From contig NZ_MRYI01000003.1 of NCBI RefSeq assembly GCF_002260525.1, positions 310,001 to 374,000 on the forward strand: a stretch of DNA of 64,000 bases. The letters are read 5' to 3'. The notes beneath the pieces are model-generated. The model was not told the origin of the DNA and made no database searches. It saw nothing but the letters and a program-made list of their open reading frames with translations. A program made the position numbers and the translations under genes. Positions 29,075 to 37,749 of this stretch are shown piece after piece. The stretch's first letter is position 1. Each line of letters starts with the position of its first letter. Source of the DNA: Hahella sp. CCB-MM4 (GTDB lineage Bacteria; Pseudomonadota; Gammaproteobacteria; Pseudomonadales; Oleiphilaceae).

Positions 29075-29476
29075 TTACTCCCCTCTAATCGCGTTCACCA
29101 AGCCTTTCATCCGGTTATTCAAAAGCATAAAACTGGCCTGAAAGTCGAGAGCATTCTTGGTGTATTCAACGATTTCTGTCTGAGATTCCACAGTATTTCC
29201 ATCGATAGAAGGCTGCGAAGGATTCCGGTACATCATCTCTCCGTTTGCGCCACTGGCAGAGAGAGACATATGCCCTTCATCAGTGGTTGCGACTTCCAAC
29301 TGGCTTTGCTGCTGACCAAGCTGCTTTTGCAATACAGCCTTGAAATCAATATCCCGAGCCTTAAAACCAGGGGTATCTGCATTCGCCAGATTGTTCGCCA
29401 AAACCTCGGCTCTTTGGGTTCGCAGCTTCAATGCCTGCTCATGAATCCCTAGAGCTTTATCAAATGAAATGGCCAT
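29075..29476 (-). CDS. flgB: Flagellar basal-body rod protein FlgB
   Basis: First proximal rod protein and first gene of this flg operon. It shows LRTQRAEVLANNLANADTPG and C-terminal FQASFMLLNNRMKGLVNAIR. Ribosome site GAGG is seven bases upstream of the ATG, and a sigma-54 promoter is about 35 bases upstream. The flgA/flgM/cheV/cheR genes that often lie upstream in Pseudomonas are not here. Confidence 0.97.
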   Translation of the reverse strand: MAISFDKALGIHEQALKLRTQRAEVLANNLANADTPGFKARDIDFKAVLQKQLGQQQSQLEVATTDEGHMSLSASGANGEMMYRNPSQPSIDGNTVESQTEIVEYTKNALDFQASFMLLNNRMKGLVNAIRGE

Positions 29477-29509
29477 TCGCTTACCTCATCATTCATTTCC
29501 TCTTGATAC

Positions 29510-29525
29510 AGCAAGACCGATGCCA
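29510..29525 (-). promoter_or_regulatory. Sigma-54 promoter of the flgB operon
   Basis: On the minus strand TGGCATCGGTCTTGCT matches TGGCAC-N5-TTGCW with correct spacing of the -24 GG and -12 GC. The predicted start of transcription is about 22 bases before the flgB ATG. Hook-basal-body genes of polar flagella in Pseudomonas and Vibrio are controlled by sigma-54 with FleQ/FlrC activators, so this is expected. Confidence 0.8.
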
Positions 29526-29680
29526 TCAATATTTTCTTTCTATTTTTCAGTTAGTTAAGATTTTTGCACAAATAAAATGCGGCAATTTGCTACCGCTGCT
29601 TGCCGATAGTATTTCCGCTTAATTGAAACGATGGGAGAACGGGGAAATAGAACAGACAGTGCATGCCTGATCAGTCAAAG

Positions 29681-29740
29681 CCGAAGAAAGGACAGAGAAG
29701 CGGAAAAAGGGATAGCAAAACGAAAGAAAGGATAATGAAA
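29681..29740. repeat. Three 20-bp purine-rich tandem repeats upstream of flgB
   Basis: Three consecutive units of exactly 20 bases start at 29681, 29701 and 29721 (CCGAAGAAAGGACAG..., CGGAAAAAGGGATAG..., CGAAAGAAAGGATAA...). They are degenerate but keep the register. The region 29526-29823 has no convincing gene; a 73-codon plus-strand frame here is only a product of the purine-rich repeat. Confidence 0.75.
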
Positions 29741-29823
29741 CAGAGGAACCCGAGGGCGGCATACACCCTATTGTCAGGATTGAGGCTGCCGAAGTCTTTT
29801 CTCCGGCACCCCATCAACACCAA

Positions 29824-30387
29824 TTATTCGGTAATAAATTGCACTCGCTCATCAAACGCCGGCGCATCAACGGTTTTCACCTGACGCTCCACCGGAGTTC
29901 CCACATAGACAAAACCGACAAGCTTTTCATTATCTGCCAGCCCCATATCCTTGCAGGCCTGAGGATCGTAGGCGATATCACCGGTCCGCCACATTCCGCC
30001 ATACCCGAGCGCATCGAGCCCCAGCAGCAATATATAGGCACTGCAACCGGCACTGACGATCTGCTCAACTTCCGGCACTTTGGGATGCTCTTCAATTCGG
30101 GCAATAACAGATATCACCATCGGCGCCCTCAACGGACGTCCCCTGGCACGCTCAACAGCCTCCGGAGTTGCCTGAGAATCCTTCCTCAAAGTGTAATCAA
30201 CAAACACCTGCCCCAACTTGCCCAGACCATCCCCCTGCCATACCTGCAGCCTAAGCGGCCGAAGTCTTGCGTGATCAGGAGCCCGCATCATTGCGTCATA
30301 TACGGATTCAAGCTCTTGTTTCGAAGGAGCGGGAGATTCCAGCAATGGTGAGGAGTAGCGTGCTGACAATATGCTGAGCATATCCAT
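29824..30387 (-). CDS. Nitroreductase family protein, YdjA-like
   Basis: FMN-dependent NAD(P)H nitroreductase fold. The ATG at 30387 (AAAGGAATC upstream) gives MDMLSILSARYSSPLLESPA and 187 residues. Visible are the FMN-binding APDHARLRPLRLQVWQG region, GCSAYILLLGLDALGYGGMWRTG and VGFVYVGTP, all as in E. coli YdjA. The physiological substrate is unknown. The frame runs 20 codons further upstream, but that part is made by a 16-bp tandem repeat and is Lys-rich, so I leave it out. Confidence 0.88.
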   Translation of the reverse strand: MDMLSILSARYSSPLLESPAPSKQELESVYDAMMRAPDHARLRPLRLQVWQGDGLGKLGQVFVDYTLRKDSQATPEAVERARGRPLRAPMVISVIARIEEHPKVPEVEQIVSAGCSAYILLLGLDALGYGGMWRTGDIAYDPQACKDMGLADNEKLVGFVYVGTPVERQVKTVDAPAFDERVQFITE

Positions 30388-30825
30388 AGAGATTCCTTTT
30401 AATTTGCTTTGTCGCTTTTTAGCTTTGACACTTTTTAAATTTGTCACATTGATGATTCGTAGGACAGGACTACAGGGAATAATACCAAAGACGTATAGAC
30501 TTTTTGGCTTGGACTATATCGTTTTTACTGATACCCTGAGGGCGCTTGCGGCCGCCCCTGTTTTCAAATTTAACGCATAACGCCGAATTTTCTGCATTAT
30601 ACTTATTAAACAAGGCACATCGGAGTTTACCTGAATTATCGGTCTGGCAGACTCAGTCCAAAACAGCAGACAAAAATACCTGCCACTCAGGCCTGATAAC
30701 TCAAGCCCCGCCTGAATGCCGATAACACACACGAGCGAAGTAACATACCGTATTGAAATGCCTATAAAAAAGACTCTAACAAACAGAAATCACAATTGCC
30801 GCCAAGCACCATGGACGAGGTCGTT
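30388..30825. other. Divergent intergenic region, nitroreductase to cyclase
   Basis: 438 bases without a supported gene. Close to the nitroreductase start are tandem 16-bp repeats (listed). Nothing else distinctive is seen apart from short AT-rich stretches that may carry promoters for the two divergent genes. Confidence 0.5.
30406..30447. repeat. 16-bp tandem repeats upstream of nitroreductase gene
   Basis: GCTTTGTCGCTTTTTA (30406-30421) and GCTTTGACACTTTTTA (30422-30437) differ at two or three positions, and a partial third copy AATTTGTCAC follows. They end about 18 bases upstream of the nitroreductase start, so they may lie in its promoter or leader. Confidence 0.8.
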
Positions 30826-32229
30826 ATGAACCAACCGTTGACCAATGCGCCGGTCGTCAGAACCGGACAGTCTGTGTCACCGGTTACCATCCCTCCGATG
30901 CCGGACTACAACGCCCGGGTATTAGGATATCTTGCTCTGGCAGCCATTGTTGTCTCAGGCATTCTGGAAAAGCATTTTAATGAAAACCTGATCTGGCTTG
31001 TACCCGCCGCCATGCTATGGCCTCATATTCTTTACTTTGCCTTGCGTTACCTGGGACAGGAAAAGAATATCAAAGTGCGTCAGAGCATGCTGCTTTTTGA
31101 CTGCACACTGGGCGGCATTTTATTAGTATTGATAGACCTCAGCCTGACCCCCACCCTGTTTCTGTTATTGATGCTCAATTTCAGCCTGATTATTGTTGGC
31201 GGAGTGCGCAGCTGGGGGCTGGGAAATGTCGCGTTTCTTGGAGGCTTTACCCTCGCCTCCCTTTATTTCGGAATCAACATCGCACCACCAACCCCCATCA
31301 GCGTGAGTATTGTGGCGGGCTTTAGTTGCTCTATTTTCGTTTCGGTGACGGCCTACTATACACACCAACAAGCACGCGCACTGGTCAGCGCCAAGTCCCA
31401 GATCCAGTTCCAACGAGAGCAATCCATTACCCTATCGCACAAACTGGCAAAATACCTGTCCCCTCAGGTCTGGCAATCCATATTTACCGGCGAGCGCGAT
31501 GTCCGCCTGGAAACACAACGCAAGAAGCTGGCAGTATTCTTCTCTGACATCAAAGGTTTCACAGAACTTGCTGAGGAAATGGAACCCGAGAGCCTGACAG
31601 AGCTTTTAAACAATTACTTCAACGAGATGTCGCAGATTGCTCTCAAATATGGCGGCACCATCGATAAATTTGTCGGCGACAGCATCATGATTTTCTTCGG
31701 TGACCCGACCAGCCGAGGTTCTAAGGAAGATACGGTTGCCTGCGTCGCGATGGCCATTGAAATGCGCAAACATATGAAGATTCTGCGCCAGAAATGGACC
31801 AGCCAGGGCATTAGAACTCCCCTTGAAATCCGCATGGGAATCAGCACCGGATTCTGCACCGTAGGTAACTTCGGCGCAGAAAATCGTATGGACTACACCA
31901 TCATCGGCAAAGAGGTAAACCTCGCCAGCCGCCTGGAAACTCTGGCAGCTCCCGGAGAAGTGTTGGTTTCCTATGCCACTTTCTCTCTCATCAAAGACAC
32001 CATCATGGTAAGAGATAAAGGAGAGATTTTGGTGAAAGGATTTGCCCGGCCCGTACCCATTTATTCCGTCGTCGATTTCCGACGGGATATCGGTGTCCAC
32101 CAAAGCTTTATTGAGCACGAAAGCGAGGGATTCGCCATGTATCTGGATGCGGGAAAAGTCAACGTCGAGTCCCGGGATAAGGTACTTAAAGCGCTGGAGT
32201 CTGCCGCAGAGAAACTCAGAAACAGCTAG
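30826..32229 (+). CDS. Class III adenylate cyclase, membrane-anchored
   Basis: Makes cyclic nucleotide, most likely cAMP. From the ATG at 30826 (GAGGT upstream) the protein has 467 residues. The first 170 or so contain about five hydrophobic segments (for example VLGYLALAAIVVSGILE and LFLLLMLNFSLIIVGGV). A linker ending near the conserved KLAKYLSPQVWQSIF follows, then the catalytic domain from about 230. Metal-binding Asp241 is in FFSDIKGFTEL and Asp285 in VGDSIMIFFGDP. The substrate pair Lys (TIDKFVGD) and Asp (MDYTIIG) favours ATP over GTP. It converges on queF with a shared hairpin. Confidence 0.9.
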   Translation: MNQPLTNAPVVRTGQSVSPVTIPPMPDYNARVLGYLALAAIVVSGILEKHFNENLIWLVPAAMLWPHILYFALRYLGQEKNIKVRQSMLLFDCTLGGILLVLIDLSLTPTLFLLLMLNFSLIIVGGVRSWGLGNVAFLGGFTLASLYFGINIAPPTPISVSIVAGFSCSIFVSVTAYYTHQQARALVSAKSQIQFQREQSITLSHKLAKYLSPQVWQSIFTGERDVRLETQRKKLAVFFSDIKGFTELAEEMEPESLTELLNNYFNEMSQIALKYGGTIDKFVGDSIMIFFGDPTSRGSKEDTVACVAMAIEMRKHMKILRQKWTSQGIRTPLEIRMGISTGFCTVGNFGAENRMDYTIIGKEVNLASRLETLAAPGEVLVSYATFSLIKDTIMVRDKGEILVKGFARPVPIYSVVDFRRDIGVHQSFIEHESEGFAMYLDAGKVNVESRDKVLKALESAAEKLRNS

Positions 32230-32251
32230 GGCCAGGCTTTATTGCCTGGCC
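32230..32251. repeat. Convergent hairpin between cyclase gene and queF
   Basis: GGCCAGGC-TTTATT-GCCTGGCC, a perfect 8-bp stem. The cyclase stop and the queF stop both lie at or in it. There is no T-run beyond the stem, so it is a weak or factor-assisted terminator for both genes. Confidence 0.65.
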
Positions 32252-33087
32252 AGCTTGAAGTTAGCAGCCGTTTCCGGATAGTTCGATCGCAGAGGATTAA
32301 TATCCAGCCCTCCACGCCGGGTATAACGGGCATAGACCGCCAATTTTTCCGGCTGACAACGCTCCATCAAAGCCATGTAAATGGATTCCACACAGTGCTC
32401 ATGGAAATCCTGATGGCCTCTCATTGAAACGATATATTGCAACAGTCCCTGATGATCGATAGCTTTTCCCTTATAGCGGATGTAGACCGTCGCCCAGTCA
32501 GGCTGACCGGTTACCGGACAATTGGATTTCAGCAAATGCGAGCAAAGCGTCTCTGACACGGTTTCGCTGCGTTCGTCAGTCTCGCCCTCATCATGACCAG
32601 CCAACACAAGAAGATTAATATCCGGCGTATAGTCCGTGCAGGTAACATCGAGATCATCCAGACACGTCGACTGCTCCCAGTCTGATTTTTCGTCTTCCCA
32701 ACGACCGGGAGCCAGAATCTCAACCTTGACGGTCCCCTCAACAGCCCGCGACAGATCCACTTCCATCACTGAACGGACTTCTTCCTGATCAGCAAAAACC
32801 GTTTGATTGAACGAGTTCAGATAGAGCTTGAATGACTTGGATTCGACAATGTTCGCACTGTCTGCCGGAATCCTGAACACCCCGATCGCCACGACCGGCT
32901 TTCCCTTCGTATTCAGCCAGGACAATTCATAGGCATTCCACAAGTCCTCACCAACAAAGGGCAACTCTCCTGAGATGGCCAGCTTTTCGCGGTTCGGCGA
33001 GCGAGGAATAGGCGTCAGCAACGCAGCATCATAATGTTCAGGGTATTCAGTTGCCTGCCCCAGCTTAGTGGTTTGCTTCAGATCCAC
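32239..33087 (-). CDS. queF: NADPH-dependent 7-cyano-7-deazaguanine reductase
   Basis: Reduces preQ0 to preQ1 in queuosine synthesis. The 282-residue bimodular (YqfA/QueF long) type is seen. Cys190 and Asp197 (KSNCPVTGQPDW) are the thioimide and acid residues in the same positions as E. coli QueF. VESKSFKLYLNSFNQT and HEHCVESIY are family motifs. tgt and queA, the following enzymes, lie at 14451-16671. Confidence 0.97.
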   Translation of the reverse strand: MDLKQTTKLGQATEYPEHYDAALLTPIPRSPNREKLAISGELPFVGEDLWNAYELSWLNTKGKPVVAIGVFRIPADSANIVESKSFKLYLNSFNQTVFADQEEVRSVMEVDLSRAVEGTVKVEILAPGRWEDEKSDWEQSTCLDDLDVTCTDYTPDINLLVLAGHDEGETDERSETVSETLCSHLLKSNCPVTGQPDWATVYIRYKGKAIDHQGLLQYIVSMRGHQDFHEHCVESIYMALMERCQPEKLAVYARYTRRGGLDINPLRSNYPETAANFKLARQ

Positions 33088-33145
33088 AGTTCACCTGCAT
33101 ATTTGTCAAAGTTAGATCCAGCCTTGAAATGTCCGGCCGTAATTA

Positions 33146-33163
33146 ATGAGGGCAGGCCCTCAT
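33146..33163. repeat. Hairpin downstream of the YadH-like gene
   Basis: ATGAGGGC-AG-GCCCTCAT, a perfect inverted repeat located five bases past the permease stop on the minus strand. There is no long T-run, so termination strength is doubtful. Confidence 0.55.
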
Positions 33164-33167
33164 AGCA

Positions 33168-33938
33168 TCAGTTTCGAATGCCTACACCACGATTCAGCAG
33201 AGACAGACTAAAAGTAAAGAGTATTGCTATAAACAACAGGATCATGCCGTATGCCACACCAATATTGATATCACTGACTCCCAACAAGCCATAGCGAAAG
33301 GCATTGACCATGTAGAGAATCGGATTCACCAGAGAAACATCCTGCCAAAATGACGGCAACAGGCTGATCGAGTAAAACACTCCGCCCAGATAGGTTAAGG
33401 GGGTCAACACAAAGGTCGGCACGATGGAAATATCGTCAAACTTGTTGGCATATACCGCATTGATGAATCCACCCAGCGAAAACAGGACCGCCGTCAACAC
33501 CACCACACTGATAACCACTCCCAGATGGTGGATCTGCAGATCGGTAAACCACAGAGAGACAAGTGTTACGATAAAACCAACGGCCAGGCCGCGGGCAACA
33601 CCTCCTCCCACATAGCCCAATAAAATGATGTAGTTGGGAACCGGCGCGACCAGCAGCTCTTCAATGCAATGCTGAAATTTCATCCCGAAAAATGACGACA
33701 CCACATTCGCGTATGCATTGGTAATAACCGACATCATGATCAGCCCGGGCACTATAAAATCCATATAGGCGTAACCACCCATCTCACCAATGCGAGGACC
33801 GATAAGATTGCCAAAAATCACGAAGTACAGCGTCATGGTAATGGCAGGGGGAAGAATGGTCTGCGGCCAGATCCGGGTAAACCGGCGAACCTCTTTGATC
33901 ACAATCGTCTGAAAGGCGACCCAGTTAGCACTAAGCAT
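33168..33938 (-). CDS. ABC-2 type exporter permease, YadH-like
   Basis: Membrane half of an ABC exporter. The ATG at 33938 is preceded by AGGAGG and overlaps the end of the ATPase gene; product 256 residues. About six hydrophobic helices are visible, for example FIVPGLIMMSVITNAYANV and LAVGFIVTLVSLWF, and the FPLTYLGGVFYS-type motif appears as LTPLTYLGGVFYSISLLP. E. coli yadGH is the closest pair that I recognise; its substrate is not known. Confidence 0.9.
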   Translation of the reverse strand: MLSANWVAFQTIVIKEVRRFTRIWPQTILPPAITMTLYFVIFGNLIGPRIGEMGGYAYMDFIVPGLIMMSVITNAYANVVSSFFGMKFQHCIEELLVAPVPNYIILLGYVGGGVARGLAVGFIVTLVSLWFTDLQIHHLGVVISVVVLTAVLFSLGGFINAVYANKFDDISIVPTFVLTPLTYLGGVFYSISLLPSFWQDVSLVNPILYMVNAFRYGLLGVSDINIGVAYGMILLFIAILFTFSLSLLNRGVGIRN

Positions 33939-34884
33939 CAGCCATATCCTCCTGCCGCTTATTCGCTTTCTTTTCCTCACTGACCAGGCGAATAAACAAC
34001 TCCTCCAGGCGATTGGTTTTGGTCCGCATGCTATTTACTTTTACCCCAAGAGAATCTAACTGACGGAAGGCATCATTCAGACTCAGATCACTGGCGACAT
34101 CTATTTCCAGCTGGCCGTCTCCCGTCAATCTGGCCGGATATCCTTGCAGCATGGGCGCTTGATCAAGGTTACCAGCGATATCCAGTACAAAGGTTTCGTT
34201 ATGCAGTTTACGCAGCAAATCCCGCTTATTGGCATGCTCCAGGATTTCACCCTGATCAATAATGGCAATATTGCGGCAAAGCGCTTCCGCTTCTTCAAGG
34301 TAATGAGTCGTCAGTATGATGGTACGACCTTCGCGGTTTACATTAGTCAGGAAGGTCCACATCGAACGCCGAAGCTCGATATCCACCCCGGCGGTAGGTT
34401 CATCCAGGATGATCAGTTTAGGGTCATGAACCAACGCCCTGGCAATCATCAGTCGTCTTTTCATACCTCCAGAGAGCATTCGGGCGGGCTGGTCGTGCTT
34501 CTCCCACAACCCCAATTCCGTGAGGTACTTTTCAGCATTGCTCCGGGCGACCTTGGCGGGAATACCATAGTACCCGGCCTGGGTGACAACGATGTCAAAC
34601 ACCTTTTCGAACTGGTTAAAGTTAAACTCCTGAGGAACCACCCCTAGATTCAACTTAGCCTTGACCAGATCGGTGTCGATGTCGTGACCAAATACACGCA
34701 CCTTGCCGGAGGTTTTATTCACCAGTGAAGAAACGATACCCAAGGTGGTCGACTTGCCAGCACCGTTGGGCCCGAGCAAGGCAAAGAAATCACCTTCCTC
34801 CACGTCCAGATTGATACCTTTTAATGCTTCAAAACCGTTGCCATATACCTTGCGCAACGACTCTATTGCCAGTGCAGTAGACAT
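33931..34884 (-). CDS. ABC exporter ATP-binding protein, YadG-like
   Basis: ATPase partner of the downstream permease. Walker A GPNGAGKS, Q-loop VPQEFNFNQ, signature LSGGMKRRL and Walker B LIILDEPTAGVD are all present, with the switch His in LTTHYLEEAE. At 317 residues it is slightly longer than a bare ATPase; the extra C-terminal part is the DUF4162-like tail found in the YadG/DrrA group. The last eight bases overlap the permease start. Confidence 0.93.
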   Translation of the reverse strand: MSTALAIESLRKVYGNGFEALKGINLDVEEGDFFALLGPNGAGKSTTLGIVSSLVNKTSGKVRVFGHDIDTDLVKAKLNLGVVPQEFNFNQFEKVFDIVVTQAGYYGIPAKVARSNAEKYLTELGLWEKHDQPARMLSGGMKRRLMIARALVHDPKLIILDEPTAGVDIELRRSMWTFLTNVNREGRTIILTTHYLEEAEALCRNIAIIDQGEILEHANKRDLLRKLHNETFVLDIAGNLDQAPMLQGYPARLTGDGQLEIDVASDLSLNDAFRQLDSLGVKVNSMRTKTNRLEELFIRLVSEEKKANKRQEDMADA

Positions 34885-35038
34885 GATTATCCATTAGTTG
34901 TGAGCTCAGCTCTTCTAAAATTGAGGCTACCACCCCGAATTTCAATCCCCAACCCGGGTTATTCCTTCGCAGCACAGGACCGATAGTCCGTTTTTCAGAA
35001 ACTGGGATCGGTTTCCTTTTTATGAACCTGCGAGTCGA

Positions 35039-35044
35039 TATAAT
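35039..35044 (+). promoter_or_regulatory. Candidate -10 for the lipoprotein at 35099
   Basis: A perfect TATAAT lies 55 bases upstream of the start codon. The -35 region 17 bases upstream (CTTTTT) is poor, so the promoter would need an activator or is weak. Confidence 0.35.
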
Positions 35045-35098
35045 CCGGTTAATTTCAGTATAAAAAATGCATCTTTACGTAAAGGACTGTATTCCTGT

Positions 35099-36118
35099 AT
35101 GAAACAAACGCTTGCAGTGATTCTGGCACTCTTCCTGGTTGGTTGCGGAGGCAGTGAGGACAGTGGCGGATCAAATGGAACCAAAACCGGTTATCTGACC
35201 TTTGATGGAATTGCAGGACTCCCCTATCGTACGGCCAGTCAGTCCGGCGTCACAGATGAGTTGGGCCGCTTCCATTACCTCGAGGGCGAAACCATCTCCT
35301 TCTATTTGGGCGACATTGTCTTTGCCCAGGATATTCCAACCAAACCCTACCTCACCGTGATCGACTTCGATCAGGATGTGGTAGATCAGATAGATGAAGG
35401 CAGCCAGGTCAGGGGTATGACCGATCACACCGAGCTGGTGGAAGCGGCATCCAAAGAGCAGAACATTGTCAACATGACACGCCTTCTGTTTGCTATTACC
35501 GATCCCCCTGAAGACAAAGATTCAGATGACATTGCCCTCATTTATATTTCGGGTGATGTGCGGGCCGCTGCAAAGGCTTACAGTTTCAGCTCCCCCATTA
35601 TATTTGACCAGGATGTCGGGAACTTCGGCAGTGAAGACCTCCCCGACAACCAGGAAAACCTCTTCATAAACTACATCTGTGAAAAGCTGGGACAGGCAGC
35701 CTGCCTGAATGGCGGTGTCAAGGAAATGCCGGCTTCGGAGCAAGCAGAAACATTTGGCAAATCACAGTCTGAAGACATCACCAGCACAATCGCCAGCAAA
35801 ATTTTTCTCAGCCCAAGAGTCTTCGAAATCAATGCCACCGATACCCGGGTATATGATGTATCGATTACAGCCGTCAACCTTGACCTGAACATTGCTGAAC
35901 TTGAAGTCAAAACAATTGATGAGTTACCAGACAGTGAGGGCAACTTTCCCGACGACCCTCGATCAGTGGTCGCCATTCAGTATGGCTCAGCCAGCAATGC
36001 CCGGTTCGGATTCTATGCTACAGGTGAATCCGGCCAAGAAACGTCAATCATTGCGAATATCAAGCTAAAGGGCGACTATCGCTGGTACAAAAAGTCTCTC
36101 AGGGTGCGGCTACGATAA
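35099..36118 (+). CDS. Uncharacterised lipoprotein
   Basis: I cannot assign a function. The 339-residue product has a short signal peptide with lipobox LVGC (Cys16) followed by a Gly/Ser-rich spacer. Residues 30-75 (GYLTFDGIAGLPYRTASQS, then VTDELGRFHYLEGETISFYLGD) match a module I have seen at the start of many marine gammaproteobacterial lipoproteins. The remainder is acidic, has an IYISGD and a C-terminal beta-rich part, and contains two Cys (ICEKLGQAACL) that may form a disulfide. It is divergent from the ABC exporter and convergent with the HD-GYP gene. Confidence 0.75.
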   Translation: MKQTLAVILALFLVGCGGSEDSGGSNGTKTGYLTFDGIAGLPYRTASQSGVTDELGRFHYLEGETISFYLGDIVFAQDIPTKPYLTVIDFDQDVVDQIDEGSQVRGMTDHTELVEAASKEQNIVNMTRLLFAITDPPEDKDSDDIALIYISGDVRAAAKAYSFSSPIIFDQDVGNFGSEDLPDNQENLFINYICEKLGQAACLNGGVKEMPASEQAETFGKSQSEDITSTIASKIFLSPRVFEINATDTRVYDVSITAVNLDLNIAELEVKTIDELPDSEGNFPDDPRSVVAIQYGSASNARFGFYATGESGQETSIIANIKLKGDYRWYKKSLRVRLR

Positions 36119-36130
36119 ACAAACAAAACA

Positions 36131-37459
36131 CTAACTCAGGACGCTTTTCGCCCGCCAGCGCCCGATCACTTCAGGAAGCACATATTCCGCGGGGTTAATA
36201 TCATAGGCGCCAAACGGCAGACTTCTGGAAACCTGCAGATAGTCTTCCTGGCGCTTCTTCTTGTCATTGTACTCCCGCAAGTTCACCACCTTCCCTTTTT
36301 TGAGCGGCCGCTCATGCTCATCCATCAATACCATGACGGTTGGCCAGAGCTTTCTTTCGGGGTTATTGGCCAGCACCACACCAATTTGATGGTTACTTAG
36401 TTCAACCATAGTACCCGTGGGGTATACACCAATAGCGTTGATGAAGCGCTCAATAAGATCTTCCTGGAACTCGATGTTTCTGACCTGATACAGCCGTGCC
36501 ACCGCCTCTGAAGGCTTCATCGGCTCCACTCCTGGGCGAGGCTCAATCATTTCCTGATAGTAGTCCACTATTCCGGCGATTTTGGCCAGCAGTGGAATCT
36601 TGTCGCCATTCACACCCTTTGGAAATCCCGATCCGTTATGGCGCTCACGATGATACTCAACAATTGTCACGACCTGGGGTGGGATAGCAGCATCCGATTT
36701 AAGGATGGCGACACCTTCATCAACGTATGTCTTGTACTCCCTGAACTCTTCTGCTGTGAGGTAGTGATTGTCTCTCAGCAGGTCATCAGACAGTCTGGCC
36801 TTACCAATCTGACTCAATAACAGTCCGGATGCCAAAGTATTCAGAACATTGGGAGCAAGCCCCAAATGACGACCAAGAACCAATCCCCAGATACTTGCTG
36901 ACACTGCGTGGGAGTAGCTGTACTCGTCTTTACGCTGCACCCGGGAAAGCCATAACAAGGCGTCGGGATTCTGGATCACGCTCTGAGTCATACTTTGAGC
37001 GAGATCTTCTGTCATCGTGATATCGACAGGAAGGCCCGCATTCACTTCTTCCAGAATACGGCCCAATGTCTGATCAATGTCCTTGATCAATCGACGCGCC
37101 TGGCGAATTCCTTTTTTGAGGCTAACCTTGGTTTCATAATGAATAGGCTGGCGTATCACAATCGGCGTATGAGGAACCCTGAGCCGGTGCTCTGCATGCG
37201 TGCTGCCGGATTGAATCAGATCATTCAGTCGGGCCTGCATTCCAGAAGGGGTTTCCAGCTGTTCATACCCTGTACGGGCCAGCGGGCGGTCGATGTAAAC
37301 ATGACGACAATATGACTGCAGGGCGCGGATATCATCGCTGCTCCTGATATAAAACCCTTGCAATGGAAAAGGAGTCTGACACCAGGGTCTGTCGAGGTCT
37401 GCCACGAACATGCCGATTGACAGCTCGGACACCGACATTTTGATACTTTGTGCAGCCAC
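36131..37459 (-). CDS. DUF3391/HD-GYP-like protein with degenerate active site
   Basis: N-terminal DUF3391 domain (residues 6-130) followed by an HD-GYP domain (about 175-345). Active HD-GYP proteins cleave c-di-GMP; here the HD of HDIGK is replaced (LLSQIGK, Ser216-Gln217), GYP is GFP (residues 278-280) and the second Asp of the DxxxDA region is Gln (VDYYQEM). His184 and the EYHRERHNGSG motif remain. The product is thus more likely a c-di-GMP-binding or protein-protein module than an esterase. The GTG at 37459 has AGAGG nine bases upstream; 442 residues. Nearby flagellar and GGDEF-EAL genes fit a motility/biofilm role. Confidence 0.85.
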   Translation of the reverse strand: MAAQSIKMSVSELSIGMFVADLDRPWCQTPFPLQGFYIRSSDDIRALQSYCRHVYIDRPLARTGYEQLETPSGMQARLNDLIQSGSTHAEHRLRVPHTPIVIRQPIHYETKVSLKKGIRQARRLIKDIDQTLGRILEEVNAGLPVDITMTEDLAQSMTQSVIQNPDALLWLSRVQRKDEYSYSHAVSASIWGLVLGRHLGLAPNVLNTLASGLLLSQIGKARLSDDLLRDNHYLTAEEFREYKTYVDEGVAILKSDAAIPPQVVTIVEYHRERHNGSGFPKGVNGDKIPLLAKIAGIVDYYQEMIEPRPGVEPMKPSEAVARLYQVRNIEFQEDLIERFINAIGVYPTGTMVELSNHQIGVVLANNPERKLWPTVMVLMDEHERPLKKGKVVNLREYNDKKKRQEDYLQVSRSLPFGAYDINPAEYVLPEVIGRWRAKSVLS

Positions 37460-37749
37460 CGCTAAATACCTCTGAATTCAAGCTTTAAAGCAAGTTAAGT
37501 GACAATCCGAAAGTCTTTCGCGTCCCTCAAGCCTTCCTCTTTCTCTTTAAACTGAAGCCTCATGAAGCCTTTTTCTATTGACTTACATTTTCCACGACCG
37601 CTCTCAAGGCTCCACTACAAATTGAAGTGATTGGGTAACATAAAGACAGACTTTCTTTACTGTGTGTACAAACGCGGACAAATTTGCACACACTCCGTGA
37701 ACAGGTTCACACCCAAAATGAGCACATCTCAGAATCAGGATAAAGCAGG

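Noticed and set aside
29600-29612. GCCGATAG upstream of flgB as sigma-28 promoter
   Set aside because: It lies on the plus strand, away from flgB, and the TAAA partner is 25 bases away rather than 15.
29663-29884. 73-codon plus-strand frame rich in Lys upstream of flgB
   Set aside because: Arises from the purine-rich 20-bp repeats and overlaps the end of the nitroreductase gene; no ribosome site.
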